47,001 nt of DNA from NCBI GenBank assembly GCA_035391225.1, contig DAOPKN010000014.1, forward strand, positions 1-47,001, in the 5' to 3' direction. The stretch comes from DAOPKN01 sp035391225. Its GTDB lineage: Bacteria > Thermotogota > Thermotogae > MWEM01. Below are positions 16,747-24,424 of the stretch, piece by piece (the first letter of the stretch is position 1; every line of letters begins with the position of its first letter). The translations under genes were made by a program, and so were the position numbers. The notes under the pieces were generated by a model, which saw only the letters and a program-made list of their open reading frames with translations, was not told the origin of the DNA and did no database searches.

Positions 16747-17784
16747 CTACGGGAGGAGTTCTACGGGAATGGTGATGGCAAATCGGCAGCGGGGGTCGCC
16801 TTTCAAAACCGATTCCAATACTTCAACCTCCAGTTGCCGATCGAACAGGACTTCGAGCGGGTATTTCTCGAAACCCGCGCTACAGTAGCACCATTCGGGA
16901 GAAATGGTAGGAGAGTTGTGCAGGATAGCTTCCCGCGCAAGTGGACAGTGGCAGGCGTAGTACCGACGAAGATCTGGATCGGTCTCCACTAAGAATTTTT
17001 CCGCATCGTAGGGGATTTTCGTCATGTAGACCTTGTTATTCTCGCGAACACCGCTCAAGATCTCCTGGTTTTGTTTCACGAACTCCACGACGGCAGGTGT
17101 TATTTTTTGCTCGAACCAGACCTGGCCTTCCGCGCAGAAACGTTGCAATTCTTCCACCTTGCGTGCATGGAGATCTTTCAGGTACGCATCCAAGTTACCC
17201 GCCTCTTGCAAGGCTTTCTTTTCTCCGTCAAAGGCTTCTTTCGGAATGCCGTGGTTGTTTCCTGCCAAGCCATTTCGCAAAACCTCGGGTTCCAAAACTT
17301 TTTCCAATGGGTTGACAAGTGCTGCCGTCACAGGTGGGAATTTCTCGGGGGAAGACCCCAATGGTGGGATGGTCAAGGAGTTCCATATTTCGTCCAAGGC
17401 TTTTCGGGGGTCTTTTTCCTTCTTGGATTTTTCGGGTTCCCGGGGGGGCCATTCCGCCTTCTCCAACAGTTTTTCCAGCCTTTTGACAATGTTTTCGTAC
17501 ACCCCCAAGCCCCCCACGAGGGAAGTGAAGTAAATGTATGCGTCTGTTCGCCCTATGCAGTAGTAGTAGCGCGCCAAGGCGACGATGCCTTCCAGGGTAT
17601 TTTTCCCGGTGCGGATGTTTTCGTCCAAGTACCCCTGGATCTGGTTCGCTCCCGCCTCGTCCATAGGAACAAGCGATTCGGAGAGAAAAGTTTCCAAGGC
17701 AGAAACGGATTCCAAGGATCTTTCGATTTCTTCCTGTGGTTTCTTCCTTTGTTGCAGGAATTGCACGAATCTTTCCCTTTGCAA
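16747..17784 (-). CDS. Unknown protein with C-terminal Cys motifs (DUF6144-like)
   Basis: About 345 residues, soluble, mostly helical. The C-terminal quarter carries CHCPLAR, EWCYCSAGF and VLESVLKGDPRCRFAI. The end of the protein resembles DUF6144-like and 4-vinyl-reductase/ATC-hydrolase-like proteins by memory. Five cysteines and a histidine there could bind metal or haem. The start is uncertain: TTG at 17784 has AAGGGG at proper spacing, and a GTG six codons downstream is also possible. ATG at 17838 is excluded because the promoter at 17827-17835 lies downstream of it. Function unknown. Confidence 0.7.
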   Translation of the reverse strand: MQRERFVQFLQQRKKPQEEIERSLESVSALETFLSESLVPMDEAGANQIQGYLDENIRTGKNTLEGIVALARYYYCIGRTDAYIYFTSLVGGLGVYENIVKRLEKLLEKAEWPPREPEKSKKEKDPRKALDEIWNSLTIPPLGSSPEKFPPVTAALVNPLEKVLEPEVLRNGLAGNNHGIPKEAFDGEKKALQEAGNLDAYLKDLHARKVEELQRFCAEGQVWFEQKITPAVVEFVKQNQEILSGVRENNKVYMTKIPYDAEKFLVETDPDLRRYYACHCPLAREAILHNSPTISPEWCYCSAGFEKYPLEVLFDRQLEVEVLESVLKGDPRCRFAITIPVELLP

Positions 17785-17826
17785 AGCATCCACCCCTTTT
17801 GCACGGGTTATCCCGTTTGATTCCAA

Positions 17827-17835
17827 AGTATAGCA
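17827..17835 (-). promoter_or_regulatory. Extended -10 promoter for the gene at 16747-17784
   Basis: Minus strand TGCTATACT, preceded by TG, about 43 bases before the chosen start codon. No strong -35 is visible. Confidence 0.6.
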
Positions 17836-17960
17836 CATCTGTGGAAAAGCATGCTTTTCGTGGGTGGTTTGCCCTTCCCTTTTGCACGGGACGCATCCTG
17901 GGAGCTTGCCCGGTTTTTCGTCGAAAGGTTTAGTTAACAGAAATCCGGTCGATAACAACG

Positions 17961-17966
17961 TATAAT
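17961..17966 (+). promoter_or_regulatory. -10 element for the Tyr/Pro-rich protein gene
   Basis: A perfect TATAAT lies 18 bases before the start codon, which allows only a very short leader. The best upstream hexamer, TTAACA, is 21 bases away, so the -35 is poor. Confidence 0.5.
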
Positions 17967-17984
17967 CGAAAGGGGGAAAACGCT

Positions 17985-18398
17985 ATGAAGAAAACGGTTC
18001 TTTTTCTTTTGTTGTTGGTTTTCGTGGGGTGCGTGTTGCAGGGCGCGGGATTGCTTGGTTATCGTTATGGTGTGTACGACCCGTACGTGTTTCCAGCGCG
18101 GACGGTTTCCTACTACCCCGGTGTGTACGCGTCCTCCTACTCCAACTGGCTCCCCTCCTACCACTACCCGTACTACTATTCGGGGGGATATCGCATTTTC
18201 CCGTCGTACTCGCCCGTTTCCAGCTACTACGTTCCGCATGTTCCTGCCTACTCCGTTCCTGCAGCCACTTCGCGGGTGGTGTACTCCCCGGTGGTAGTCC
18301 CCTACTACACGCTCCAATACGCGGTTCGTTACGTTCCAGTTGCGGTCACCACCACGGTTCCCTTGGCAGCATACCCCTACTCACCCTACGGCTGGTAG
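17985..18398 (+). CDS. Secreted Tyr/Pro/Val-rich low-complexity protein
   Basis: A 137-residue protein with a signal peptide (1-21; a Cys at 16 makes a poor lipobox) followed by a low-complexity chain in which tyrosine, proline, serine and valine dominate (YHYPYYYSGGY, PVSSYYVPHVPAYSVPAA). It has a perfect AAAGGGGGAAAA ribosome site and a TATAAT upstream. It is the only plus-strand gene in the first 33 kb. The composition recalls extracellular matrix, spore-coat or sheath proteins; tyrosines could be cross-linked. I do not recognise a family. Confidence 0.72.
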   Translation: MKKTVLFLLLLVFVGCVLQGAGLLGYRYGVYDPYVFPARTVSYYPGVYASSYSNWLPSYHYPYYYSGGYRIFPSYSPVSSYYVPHVPAYSVPAATSRVVYSPVVVPYYTLQYAVRYVPVAVTTTVPLAAYPYSPYGW

Positions 18399-18437
18399 AA
18401 TCCGATTCCAGGCAATCGAGCCCAAAAAGGGGGACGA

Positions 18438-19361
18438 CTACTGCCCCGAGAGGGTGATGTTGGCGTTCGAAGTATCCAGCTCGAGAGAGGCACCACCTCC
18501 GTTGATGGTTCCCCTTTTGGAAGTTTTGGTGTCTTGCGAAAAGGTGATGCCCAAGTTTTTCGTGGAGATCGTGCCGTTGCTTGTTTTTGCGGAGAGGGTG
18601 GCGCGCGTTTCGCGCGGAACGCGCAAATCGATGCGCCCGTTGCTGGTGGTGACGCGCACCGTTCCTGTATCCGGAAGCGAAATATCCCCGGAAATGGAAC
18701 CATTCGAGCTGTCCAGCAAATGCATGTTGCCAGATAGGGAGCAACCAACCAGCGAGATGGAACCGTTACTGGTCGTGACGTTCAGCTGCCCACGAAGGTT
18801 TTCCAGGTCCACGCTTCCGTTCGAGGTTTTCGCGTCGATTACCCCGTTACACCGCGAAAGGATGATGCGCCCGTTGGAGGTTTCCAATTTCAGAAGGCCA
18901 TTGCAATCGTTGACCTCCAAGCGCCCGTTGGAGGTGTTGGCTTCCACGAGCTGCAAGTCTCTGGCGAAAGAAGCGGGAACCAAGATATTGAGTTGCGCAC
19001 CGTAGCTGATGGGGGTGAACGAGAATCCTACGTCGTTGGGCATTTGCGCGAAAACGTGCAAACGATTACCCTGCTGCTGGGACTGGACTTGGATCTTCTG
19101 GATTTCCTTTTCCAGGTCTCCCCCTCCCTGCACGTACTTCGTTCCTTCCACCTTGATGGTGTTTCCTTCCCATGTAGCAAGGGAGATGGCACCGTTCCGG
19201 GTGTCGATTTCGAGTTCCGAAAGGCCCATGTTCTCCGCAGGGATTTGAAGGGAGAAGGTTTGTTCTTTCCGAACTCCCAAGACGTCACAGGAAGACAGAA
19301 CAACTGCCATGCCCAAAACGAGGGCCAGTACAAAGAACGTGGTACTCCGGTTTTTTTGCAT
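18438..19361 (-). CDS. Lipoprotein with DUF4097 beta-helical repeats
   Basis: A 307-residue lipoprotein: a signal peptide with lipobox LSSC at about residues 22-25, then a right-handed beta-helix-like domain with repeated TSNGRI/TSNGSI turns (ANTSNGRLEV, LETSNGRIIL, AKTSNGSVDL, TTSNGSISLV, TTSNGRIDLR, AKTSNGTIST). This is the DUF4097 pattern. ATG 19361 has AAGGAGTG upstream. It may be anchored to the inner or outer membrane after LspA processing. The role of DUF4097 proteins is poorly known; they often accompany envelope-stress regulators. Confidence 0.9.
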   Translation of the reverse strand: MQKNRSTTFFVLALVLGMAVVLSSCDVLGVRKEQTFSLQIPAENMGLSELEIDTRNGAISLATWEGNTIKVEGTKYVQGGGDLEKEIQKIQVQSQQQGNRLHVFAQMPNDVGFSFTPISYGAQLNILVPASFARDLQLVEANTSNGRLEVNDCNGLLKLETSNGRIILSRCNGVIDAKTSNGSVDLENLRGQLNVTTSNGSISLVGCSLSGNMHLLDSSNGSISGDISLPDTGTVRVTTSNGRIDLRVPRETRATLSAKTSNGTISTKNLGITFSQDTKTSKRGTINGGGASLELDTSNANITLSGQ

Positions 19362-19391
19362 CGCGATCACTCCTTGGTGGATATCACCTGT

Positions 19392-19397
19392 ATTATA
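19392..19397 (-). promoter_or_regulatory. -10 element for the DUF4097 lipoprotein gene
   Basis: Minus strand TATAAT about 30 bases before the start. The expected -35 position falls in the preceding gene's terminator and has no good match. Confidence 0.5.
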
Positions 19398-19410
19398 ACC
19401 CATCCAACCA

Positions 19411-19447
19411 AAAAAAGAGGGGGGGCCAAAAGGCCCCCCCTCTTTTT
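19411..19447 (-). terminator. Strong terminator of the phosphatase gene
   Basis: An 11-bp stem (GAGGGGGGGCC with GGCCCCCCCTC) around AAAA is flanked by A-tract and T-tract, so it could also work on the plus strand. It is placed 10 bases past the minus-strand phosphatase stop and ends the ornithine-mutase/kinase/phosphatase set. Confidence 0.9.
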
Positions 19448-19457
19448 CAGAAGGGAC

Positions 19458-20513
19458 TTACTGCAATTTTTGCTGCAGGTCACTGATTTGTTCCGGTGTT
19501 AGCCCCACTTTTTCGGTCAGGTACTTCATGGCGACCTGCTTCACGTTGGAATCATCCACGGGTTGGCCCCCGTTCATTTCCCGGAAGATGTCCGCGATGA
19601 TCTTTTCTACCGCGGTGTACGCCAGAGTGTCAGGTTTCACGTGGTAGTAGTTCTCGTAGGATACCACGTAATCGTGGAAAATCTCGTCGGTGTTGGCATC
19701 CATGATAGCTCCCAGGATGGCAACGACCATTCCCGCGCGATCCTTTCCTTCCACGCAGTGCACCAGGTAAGGGGGTTGATGGATGGTCATGAACAGAAGC
19801 CCTGCGTAGAGTTTCTGGGCAAATTCATCGCTGAGAAGGTCCACCCCCATGTTCAGGTTGATGATCTGGCCTTCTTCTCCCAGCTTGCTGTAGTAGTCGT
19901 TGTACGCGTAGCATGCCTGGAGTTCCTCGGAGGAATCCGAAAGGTTGATCACTGTCTTGATTCCAGCCTGTTCCATGAGGTCCGCGGCAAAAGGAGAACG
20001 GGGGTCATCGATGGAGGGGTGGGAGGTCCGGTACAACTTCCCCGGAGCGATGTTGCCCATGACCACGCCGCGGAAATTGGCGAAGATGGCGTCTGTTTCG
20101 TAGTCCTCACGCACATCCGTGCGCACCAGGTGGCGAATTTCCAGCTCCTCGAGGTATACGCCCTTCTCCACCAGCGAAATTTCGATCTGTGTCCCCACGT
20201 CCAACCCGTAGGTTTTGGAACAGTTTCCGTAGTTGATGGCCAGTAACACGTTGCCGCCAGAAATGCGCACCAGGGGATTTCCACGGTCTACGTCGCCATA
20301 CGTGGTCACGAAGGGGGCTTGCCAGACATTGCCTCCCGCGGATACCTGGAGCATGTCACCCACTTCGTACCCCGCTTCCAGCATTTGCTGTTCCGGAACG
20401 TTCGTATGCACGTTGCCGTACTTGTCGACTTCCACAACCTCCGCTGCCACGGCGGCCAACAGCATCGCGGAAACGATGCACATCAAAACGAAGAGTAAGC
20501 CTTTTTTCAACAT
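19458..20513 (-). CDS. Secreted tyrosine-phosphatase-like protein with SAM-hydroxide-adenosyltransferase-like N-domain
   Basis: A 351-residue protein with a signal peptide (1-24). Residues about 25-115 (VDKYGNVHTNVP, GYEVGDML, LLAINYGNCSKTYGLDVGTQIEISL) look like the C-terminal domain of DUF62/SAM hydroxide adenosyltransferases. Residues about 145-345 form a dual-specificity/tyrosine phosphatase with LYRTSHPSI, the GIKTVINLSDS strand and the P-loop HCVEGKDRAG (Cys253, Arg259). The N-domain alone lacks the catalytic part of a SAM hydrolase, so it may only bind a nucleoside. It follows the adenosine-kinase gene by 13 bases, with GGAGGTG before the ATG. Confidence 0.85.
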   Translation of the reverse strand: MLKKGLLFVLMCIVSAMLLAAVAAEVVEVDKYGNVHTNVPEQQMLEAGYEVGDMLQVSAGGNVWQAPFVTTYGDVDRGNPLVRISGGNVLLAINYGNCSKTYGLDVGTQIEISLVEKGVYLEELEIRHLVRTDVREDYETDAIFANFRGVVMGNIAPGKLYRTSHPSIDDPRSPFAADLMEQAGIKTVINLSDSSEELQACYAYNDYYSKLGEEGQIINLNMGVDLLSDEFAQKLYAGLLFMTIHQPPYLVHCVEGKDRAGMVVAILGAIMDANTDEIFHDYVVSYENYYHVKPDTLAYTAVEKIIADIFREMNGGQPVDDSNVKQVAMKYLTEKVGLTPEQISDLQQKLQ

Positions 20514-20526
20514 GGTACACCTCCTG

Positions 20527-21018
20527 TCAAAGATACTTGTAGCCCGTTACGTTGCGTAAGAATTCCTTCCGGCGATGCACGTCTGCATCTGTTTCCATTC
20601 CTTTCGGGGAGGATCCGTCGATCACCCCGACAATTCCCTTTCCTTGGTCCGACTTCGCGACCACCAGTTGCAACGGATTTGCCGTGGCCGCGAAGATGGT
20701 GCAAACTTCCTGCGTGTTCTTGAGCGCATTGAGAACGTTGATGGGGTAGGCGTTTTGCATCAGCAACACGAAGGCGTGTCCCGCTCCGATAGCTTGGGCA
20801 TTTTTCCCCGCACATTCCACCAAAGCGGCATCGTTTCCTGCCCGTCGGATCAAGCAAGGGCCGGACGCCTCGTTGAATGCCAGCCCAAACCGGATACCCG
20901 GAACCGAGGTCATCATTACTTCGTACATGTCTTCCACGGTTTTGATGAAATGGGACTGTCCCACGATGATGTTGCTGTTTTCCGGGATCTCCATGGTCAC
21001 CAGTTCCAAATCGATCAT
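20527..21018 (-). CDS. Adenosine-specific kinase (DUF355 family)
   Basis: A 163-residue protein of the small family characterised from Pyrobaculum as adenosine-specific kinase. Motifs seen are IVGQSHFIKTVEDMYE, FGLAFNEASGPCLIR, GHAFVLLMQNAYPINVLNALK, IFAATANPLQ and GVIDGSSPKG. It starts 25 bases after oraE, with GGGGGAAG before the ATG. It would phosphorylate adenosine to AMP. In this operon it could salvage adenosine-type products, but no link to the mutase is established. Confidence 0.88.
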   Translation of the reverse strand: MIDLELVTMEIPENSNIIVGQSHFIKTVEDMYEVMMTSVPGIRFGLAFNEASGPCLIRRAGNDAALVECAGKNAQAIGAGHAFVLLMQNAYPINVLNALKNTQEVCTIFAATANPLQLVVAKSDQGKGIVGVIDGSSPKGMETDADVHRRKEFLRNVTGYKYL

Positions 21019-21043
21019 TTCACTTCCCCCTCTCGAAGAAAAC

Positions 21044-23248
21044 TCAGCTGTTCCTTTGGCGTTGCTGCAGGGCTTTCACGATGAAACTTGCCACGTCGAT
21101 GCCGTGGGTTCCCCTGCCGAAACCCGCATCCATTCCATTCTCCGTTGCCATGTCATTGTTGATCTGTGTTCCTCCGCAAATCAGCAATACTTTGTCCCGG
21201 ATGCCTTTTTCGCGGCAAAGCTGGTCGAGCTGGCGCATGCCTTTCAGGTGTACCTCGTTGTGCGTGATGATCATGGAACTCAAGATGGCGTCGGCACCCG
21301 TCTCGATGGCAGCATCGATCATCTTTTCCACGGGAACGCTGGTTCCCAGGTACACGTACTTCATGCCGAACTTCTCGATACCACCATGCTTGATGTCCAG
21401 GATTTCGCGCATGCCCACCGAGTGCTCGTCGTTGCCCAACGTTCCGGCAACCACCTTGATGGGGCGATTTCCCACGAATTGGCGGACGGAAGCTTCATCC
21501 AACACGTCGGGCTTTTCCGGGATCTTGAGCTCGTCCCTTCGAATGAAGAAGGGAACACGTGCTTTCACTTCCACGTACGTGCCTTCCGCGGGATGCAACA
21601 CGGTCTTCGAAATCACCGTTGGTTCTTCCAGGCCCATGCGCGAAGCGATTTCCAGGGCCGCGGCTTCGGCCACGTCCGGGTTGTCGGGAATCGTCATGTC
21701 CAGCTGAATGAAGCCATCGTTCTGCCATTCCACCTCCGGGCGGAACAACCCACTGGCCATTTTCTCGCGGTGTGGCTGCATCCGCACCTCGACGTTATCG
21801 GTTTCGTCCAGCTCGTCGAGGTATTGGATCTTCTCCGGGTGGTCCAGGGTGCATCCACCGATAAGATCGCAGGGTTTTTCCAAGCCATCCGGAAGATGGT
21901 TTTCCCCAAAGTGGTGGCACACGGGTGCCATGTAATCCGATTCCCGGGGTACCACGGTTCCCGCACCGAGCTCGCCATCCTTGTCGCGTGCAATTCCGTC
22001 GCCCACTCGTTCGGGGAAGAAACCCGAATCCACGAAGAACCCCTGGTGCACGGCTTCGAAGTATCCCCCGTTGTCCAAAATGTCTTGCATGTACAAGATC
22101 GCGCGGATCTTCATGTCCCGCACCGCACCGCGTAACGCCTTTTCATTCGGCTCCACGAATTCCTTCATTCCGTCGAGTGCCAGCAGCGTATGCTTGGCGG
22201 TTTCCACCCCGCGGATGGAGTTGACGTGCCAGGGAACGTTTCTTCCCTCATCGGGGGTAATCGTGGACTGGATATCGGCACTTGTCAAGCGGCTGAGCAG
22301 CGTATCCAGGACGTGGATTCGCGTTGCATCCAACAGGTCGGACTCGATGTAACGCGTGTTCATCTGCGCGCGGAAACGGAAACCCTGGAAGAGCTCCCGC
22401 ACCGTAAGGGCGTACACGAAGTTGAGCCGAAATTCTGGAGCGGGAGCGGTCATGGGTGGCACGGTGGACAGCGCGATGAGTTCTTTGGGGAGCCCCGCCT
22501 TCGTGGAGTAGACACAGTTGATGGCGTGCTGTACCAGGAGCTCGGGCATGACCTTCCACGCCACGCGCGAGGAAGCGTTTGCGTTGTGGGCGCCGTCGAT
22601 CTGGAGCATGTTCACGGATGCCATGAGATGCTTGGCCACCGCGGCATCCACGAAGGAACGGATGGGATTGATTCCACGGTACAGTACGTTGTACTGGGGG
22701 TCCTGGTGCGCCCCGTTCACCCCTTCTTCGGCGAAAAGCACCGCAACTTCCGGCCCGGCGATTCCCGAAACGTAACTGTGGAAGTTGATCGGGCGTCCCA
22801 CCTCATCTTCCACCAGGTCCAATGCCTTGCGGGTGGCCCGGATTTCCTTCCGGGTGATGGGGATCCCCCCCACACCTTCCGGAGAACCCTCGATCAAGCC
22901 ATCGAAATGCGACTGCCCCAGCGTGCGGATCACCATGATGTGATCCGCGCCGTGCCAGGCGGCCATGCGCATGCGGCGAATATCGTCTTCGAAGCGTCCG
23001 GAAGCGATTTCCGCGGTGATCACCTCTTGGGGTTGGGGATCGATGTGGTTGAAGTACTTGGCGGGGGGAAGCGGCACGCTGTTTTGGAGCGGCTGGGAAA
23101 TCTCCCGGTAGGAATAGTCTCCCACCTTGCTTCCGGGTGGAAGGGGCACTCGCCATGTCCACCCTTTGCGGCGGGGACGGTACTCTTCCAGCTTCTCCAG
23201 GATCTTGGAAACATCCAGTTTCTGGTCAGGGTGCAACGCCATGCTCAA
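21044..23248 (-). CDS. oraE: D-ornithine 4,5-aminomutase large subunit
   Basis: Adenosylcobalamin- and PLP-dependent enzyme converting D-ornithine to 2,4-diaminopentanoate in anaerobic ornithine fermentation. The 734-residue product has the length of OraE, a TIM-barrel N-terminal region with the LQIDGAHNANASSRV and FRFRAQMNTRYIESD segments, and a C-terminal Rossmann domain with the B12 motif DEHSVG (His609). Lys620 in DIKHGG lies 11 residues later, the same spacing as the cobalt-binding His and PLP-binding Lys in the known ornithine and lysine aminomutases. Its ATG overlaps the stop of oraS (ATGA). The dehydrogenase and thiolase genes of the pathway are not in this window. Confidence 0.95.
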   Translation of the reverse strand: MSMALHPDQKLDVSKILEKLEEYRPRRKGWTWRVPLPPGSKVGDYSYREISQPLQNSVPLPPAKYFNHIDPQPQEVITAEIASGRFEDDIRRMRMAAWHGADHIMVIRTLGQSHFDGLIEGSPEGVGGIPITRKEIRATRKALDLVEDEVGRPINFHSYVSGIAGPEVAVLFAEEGVNGAHQDPQYNVLYRGINPIRSFVDAAVAKHLMASVNMLQIDGAHNANASSRVAWKVMPELLVQHAINCVYSTKAGLPKELIALSTVPPMTAPAPEFRLNFVYALTVRELFQGFRFRAQMNTRYIESDLLDATRIHVLDTLLSRLTSADIQSTITPDEGRNVPWHVNSIRGVETAKHTLLALDGMKEFVEPNEKALRGAVRDMKIRAILYMQDILDNGGYFEAVHQGFFVDSGFFPERVGDGIARDKDGELGAGTVVPRESDYMAPVCHHFGENHLPDGLEKPCDLIGGCTLDHPEKIQYLDELDETDNVEVRMQPHREKMASGLFRPEVEWQNDGFIQLDMTIPDNPDVAEAAALEIASRMGLEEPTVISKTVLHPAEGTYVEVKARVPFFIRRDELKIPEKPDVLDEASVRQFVGNRPIKVVAGTLGNDEHSVGMREILDIKHGGIEKFGMKYVYLGTSVPVEKMIDAAIETGADAILSSMIITHNEVHLKGMRQLDQLCREKGIRDKVLLICGGTQINNDMATENGMDAGFGRGTHGIDVASFIVKALQQRQRNS

Positions 23249-23604
23249 TGCACCCCCTTGAAAACCCGGTCAACCTCGTCCCAATGTCGGCCCTCGATGA
23301 GCTCCAGCCCGGCTTTCACAACGGGGAGCGAAGTCTCCTTGGAAATCCTCCACACGATATGCCCTGCTCCCTTGCCGAGTAAGCCCCGCTCGAAGATTTT
23401 GTCCACCAGCACCTTGGCCTGCAGGGAGTTGAAACCCATGCGCAACAGCACGGAGCGCTCAATGGAAGGCGACGTGTGCGTGTGTGCCAGGTTGATGAGT
23501 GGATCCACGATGCGTTCCGCGAGTTCCCAAAACTTTTCGTTGAGCTGCTGGTCCGAAAGGGCTTCCAGCTCGCTTCTCCTTTGCTGAACCTTCTTTTCGT
23601 CCAA
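23245..23604 (-). CDS. oraS: D-ornithine 4,5-aminomutase small subunit
   Basis: A 119-residue partner of OraE, with the family pattern RRSELEALSDQQLNEKFW, PSIERSVLLRMGF and GAGHIVWRIS. The start is TTG at 23604 with AGGAGG ten bases upstream; an ATG overlapping that site is out of frame. It is translationally coupled to oraE, which fits the heterotetrameric enzyme. Confidence 0.93.
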   Translation of the reverse strand: MDEKKVQQRRSELEALSDQQLNEKFWELAERIVDPLINLAHTHTSPSIERSVLLRMGFNSLQAKVLVDKIFERGLLGKGAGHIVWRISKETSLPVVKAGLELIEGRHWDEVDRVFKGVH

Positions 23605-23628
23605 TCTGTTTCATCCTCCTGTAGTATG

Positions 23629-24360
23629 CTAAAAGAGCAAAAGATGTCCGTTTTTCTTCAGCCATTTTCGGCGAACCGCGTAATCCGGGAGAAGTTGGCC
23701 AACCCATTTCCAGAAAGCGGTGGAATGGTTGGGTTGCACCAGGTGGCACAGTTCGTGCGCCACCACGTACTCCAAGATCTCCGGAGGAGCGAGTACCAAC
23801 CTCCAGTTGAAGTTGAGGTTCCGCTTTCCCGAGCAACTGCCCCAACGCGTTTTTTGATCCTTGATCCGCACTTGGTTGACCTGGAATACCCGGAGACCGT
23901 CGGGATGTTGGCGTTGGAAGAAAGAAATGGATTCGCATACCTCTTGCCGGGCTTTTTCCCGGTACCACGCCTCGATCCTGGGACGGGCCTCGAACCGCAG
24001 CCTTTCCGCGGGGAAAAACGGGTTATGCCGCAGCAGAAACGCTTCTTTCTCCAACGTGAGGGCCATATGTGGAACGCCATCGTCTGCGATCAAGCGCAAA
24101 GGGAGTGTCTTGCCCTGCCAGGGCAGATCGGATGGAATGGGTTTGGTGGTTTCGGGTGGAGGGGTTTGGATGGCAAGCTGCAATCGCGACAGGATCCAGT
24201 CCGCGCGTTTTTGCGCCAGCGATTGCAGTTGTTCCATAGAAATACCAAGGGGGGCTTGGATTTTCAACTCCCCCCCGGGCGATACTTCGAATCGAACGGT
24301 CTTCCGATTTTTGAAAACCAGTTGGAATGGAACCGGCTTCCCGCCAATGATCATTGTCAT
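23629..24360 (-). CDS. YgjP-like (DUF45/M48-type) metallopeptidase
   Basis: A 243-residue protein ending in the conserved core IKDQKTRWGSCS ... LNFNWRLVLAPPEILEYVVAHELCHLVQPNHS, in which HELCH and the later His are the zinc ligands. E. coli YgjP and relatives are putative zinc proteases, partly linked to UTP hydrolysis or restriction systems; the substrate here is unknown. It is the first gene of the set leading into oraS, 24 bases away. Confidence 0.92.
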   Translation of the reverse strand: MTMIIGGKPVPFQLVFKNRKTVRFEVSPGGELKIQAPLGISMEQLQSLAQKRADWILSRLQLAIQTPPPETTKPIPSDLPWQGKTLPLRLIADDGVPHMALTLEKEAFLLRHNPFFPAERLRFEARPRIEAWYREKARQEVCESISFFQRQHPDGLRVFQVNQVRIKDQKTRWGSCSGKRNLNFNWRLVLAPPEILEYVVAHELCHLVQPNHSTAFWKWVGQLLPDYAVRRKWLKKNGHLLLF

Positions 24361-24388
24361 GTGGCACCTCTCTGCCCGTTGATATCAT

Positions 24389-24397
24389 ATCATAGCA
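24389..24397 (-). promoter_or_regulatory. Extended -10 promoter of the YgjP/oraSE set
   Basis: Minus strand TGCTATGAT, followed by a second overlapping ATGAT, 28 bases before the YgjP-like start. Confidence 0.6.
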
Positions 24398-24404
24398 GGG
24401 CGAA

Positions 24405-24424
24405 AAATGCCAATTCGCGCATTT
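24405..24424 (-). terminator. Weak terminator-like hairpin after the corrinoid protein gene
   Basis: Minus strand AAATGC and GCATTT pair around GCGAATTG, followed by TTC. It overlaps the stop codon of the corrinoid protein gene. Six base pairs and a short U tract make it a weak candidate. Confidence 0.35.

Noticed and set aside
20873..23587. Two long plus-strand open frames
   Set aside because: Both are mirror frames of oraE and oraS, whose identity is certain.
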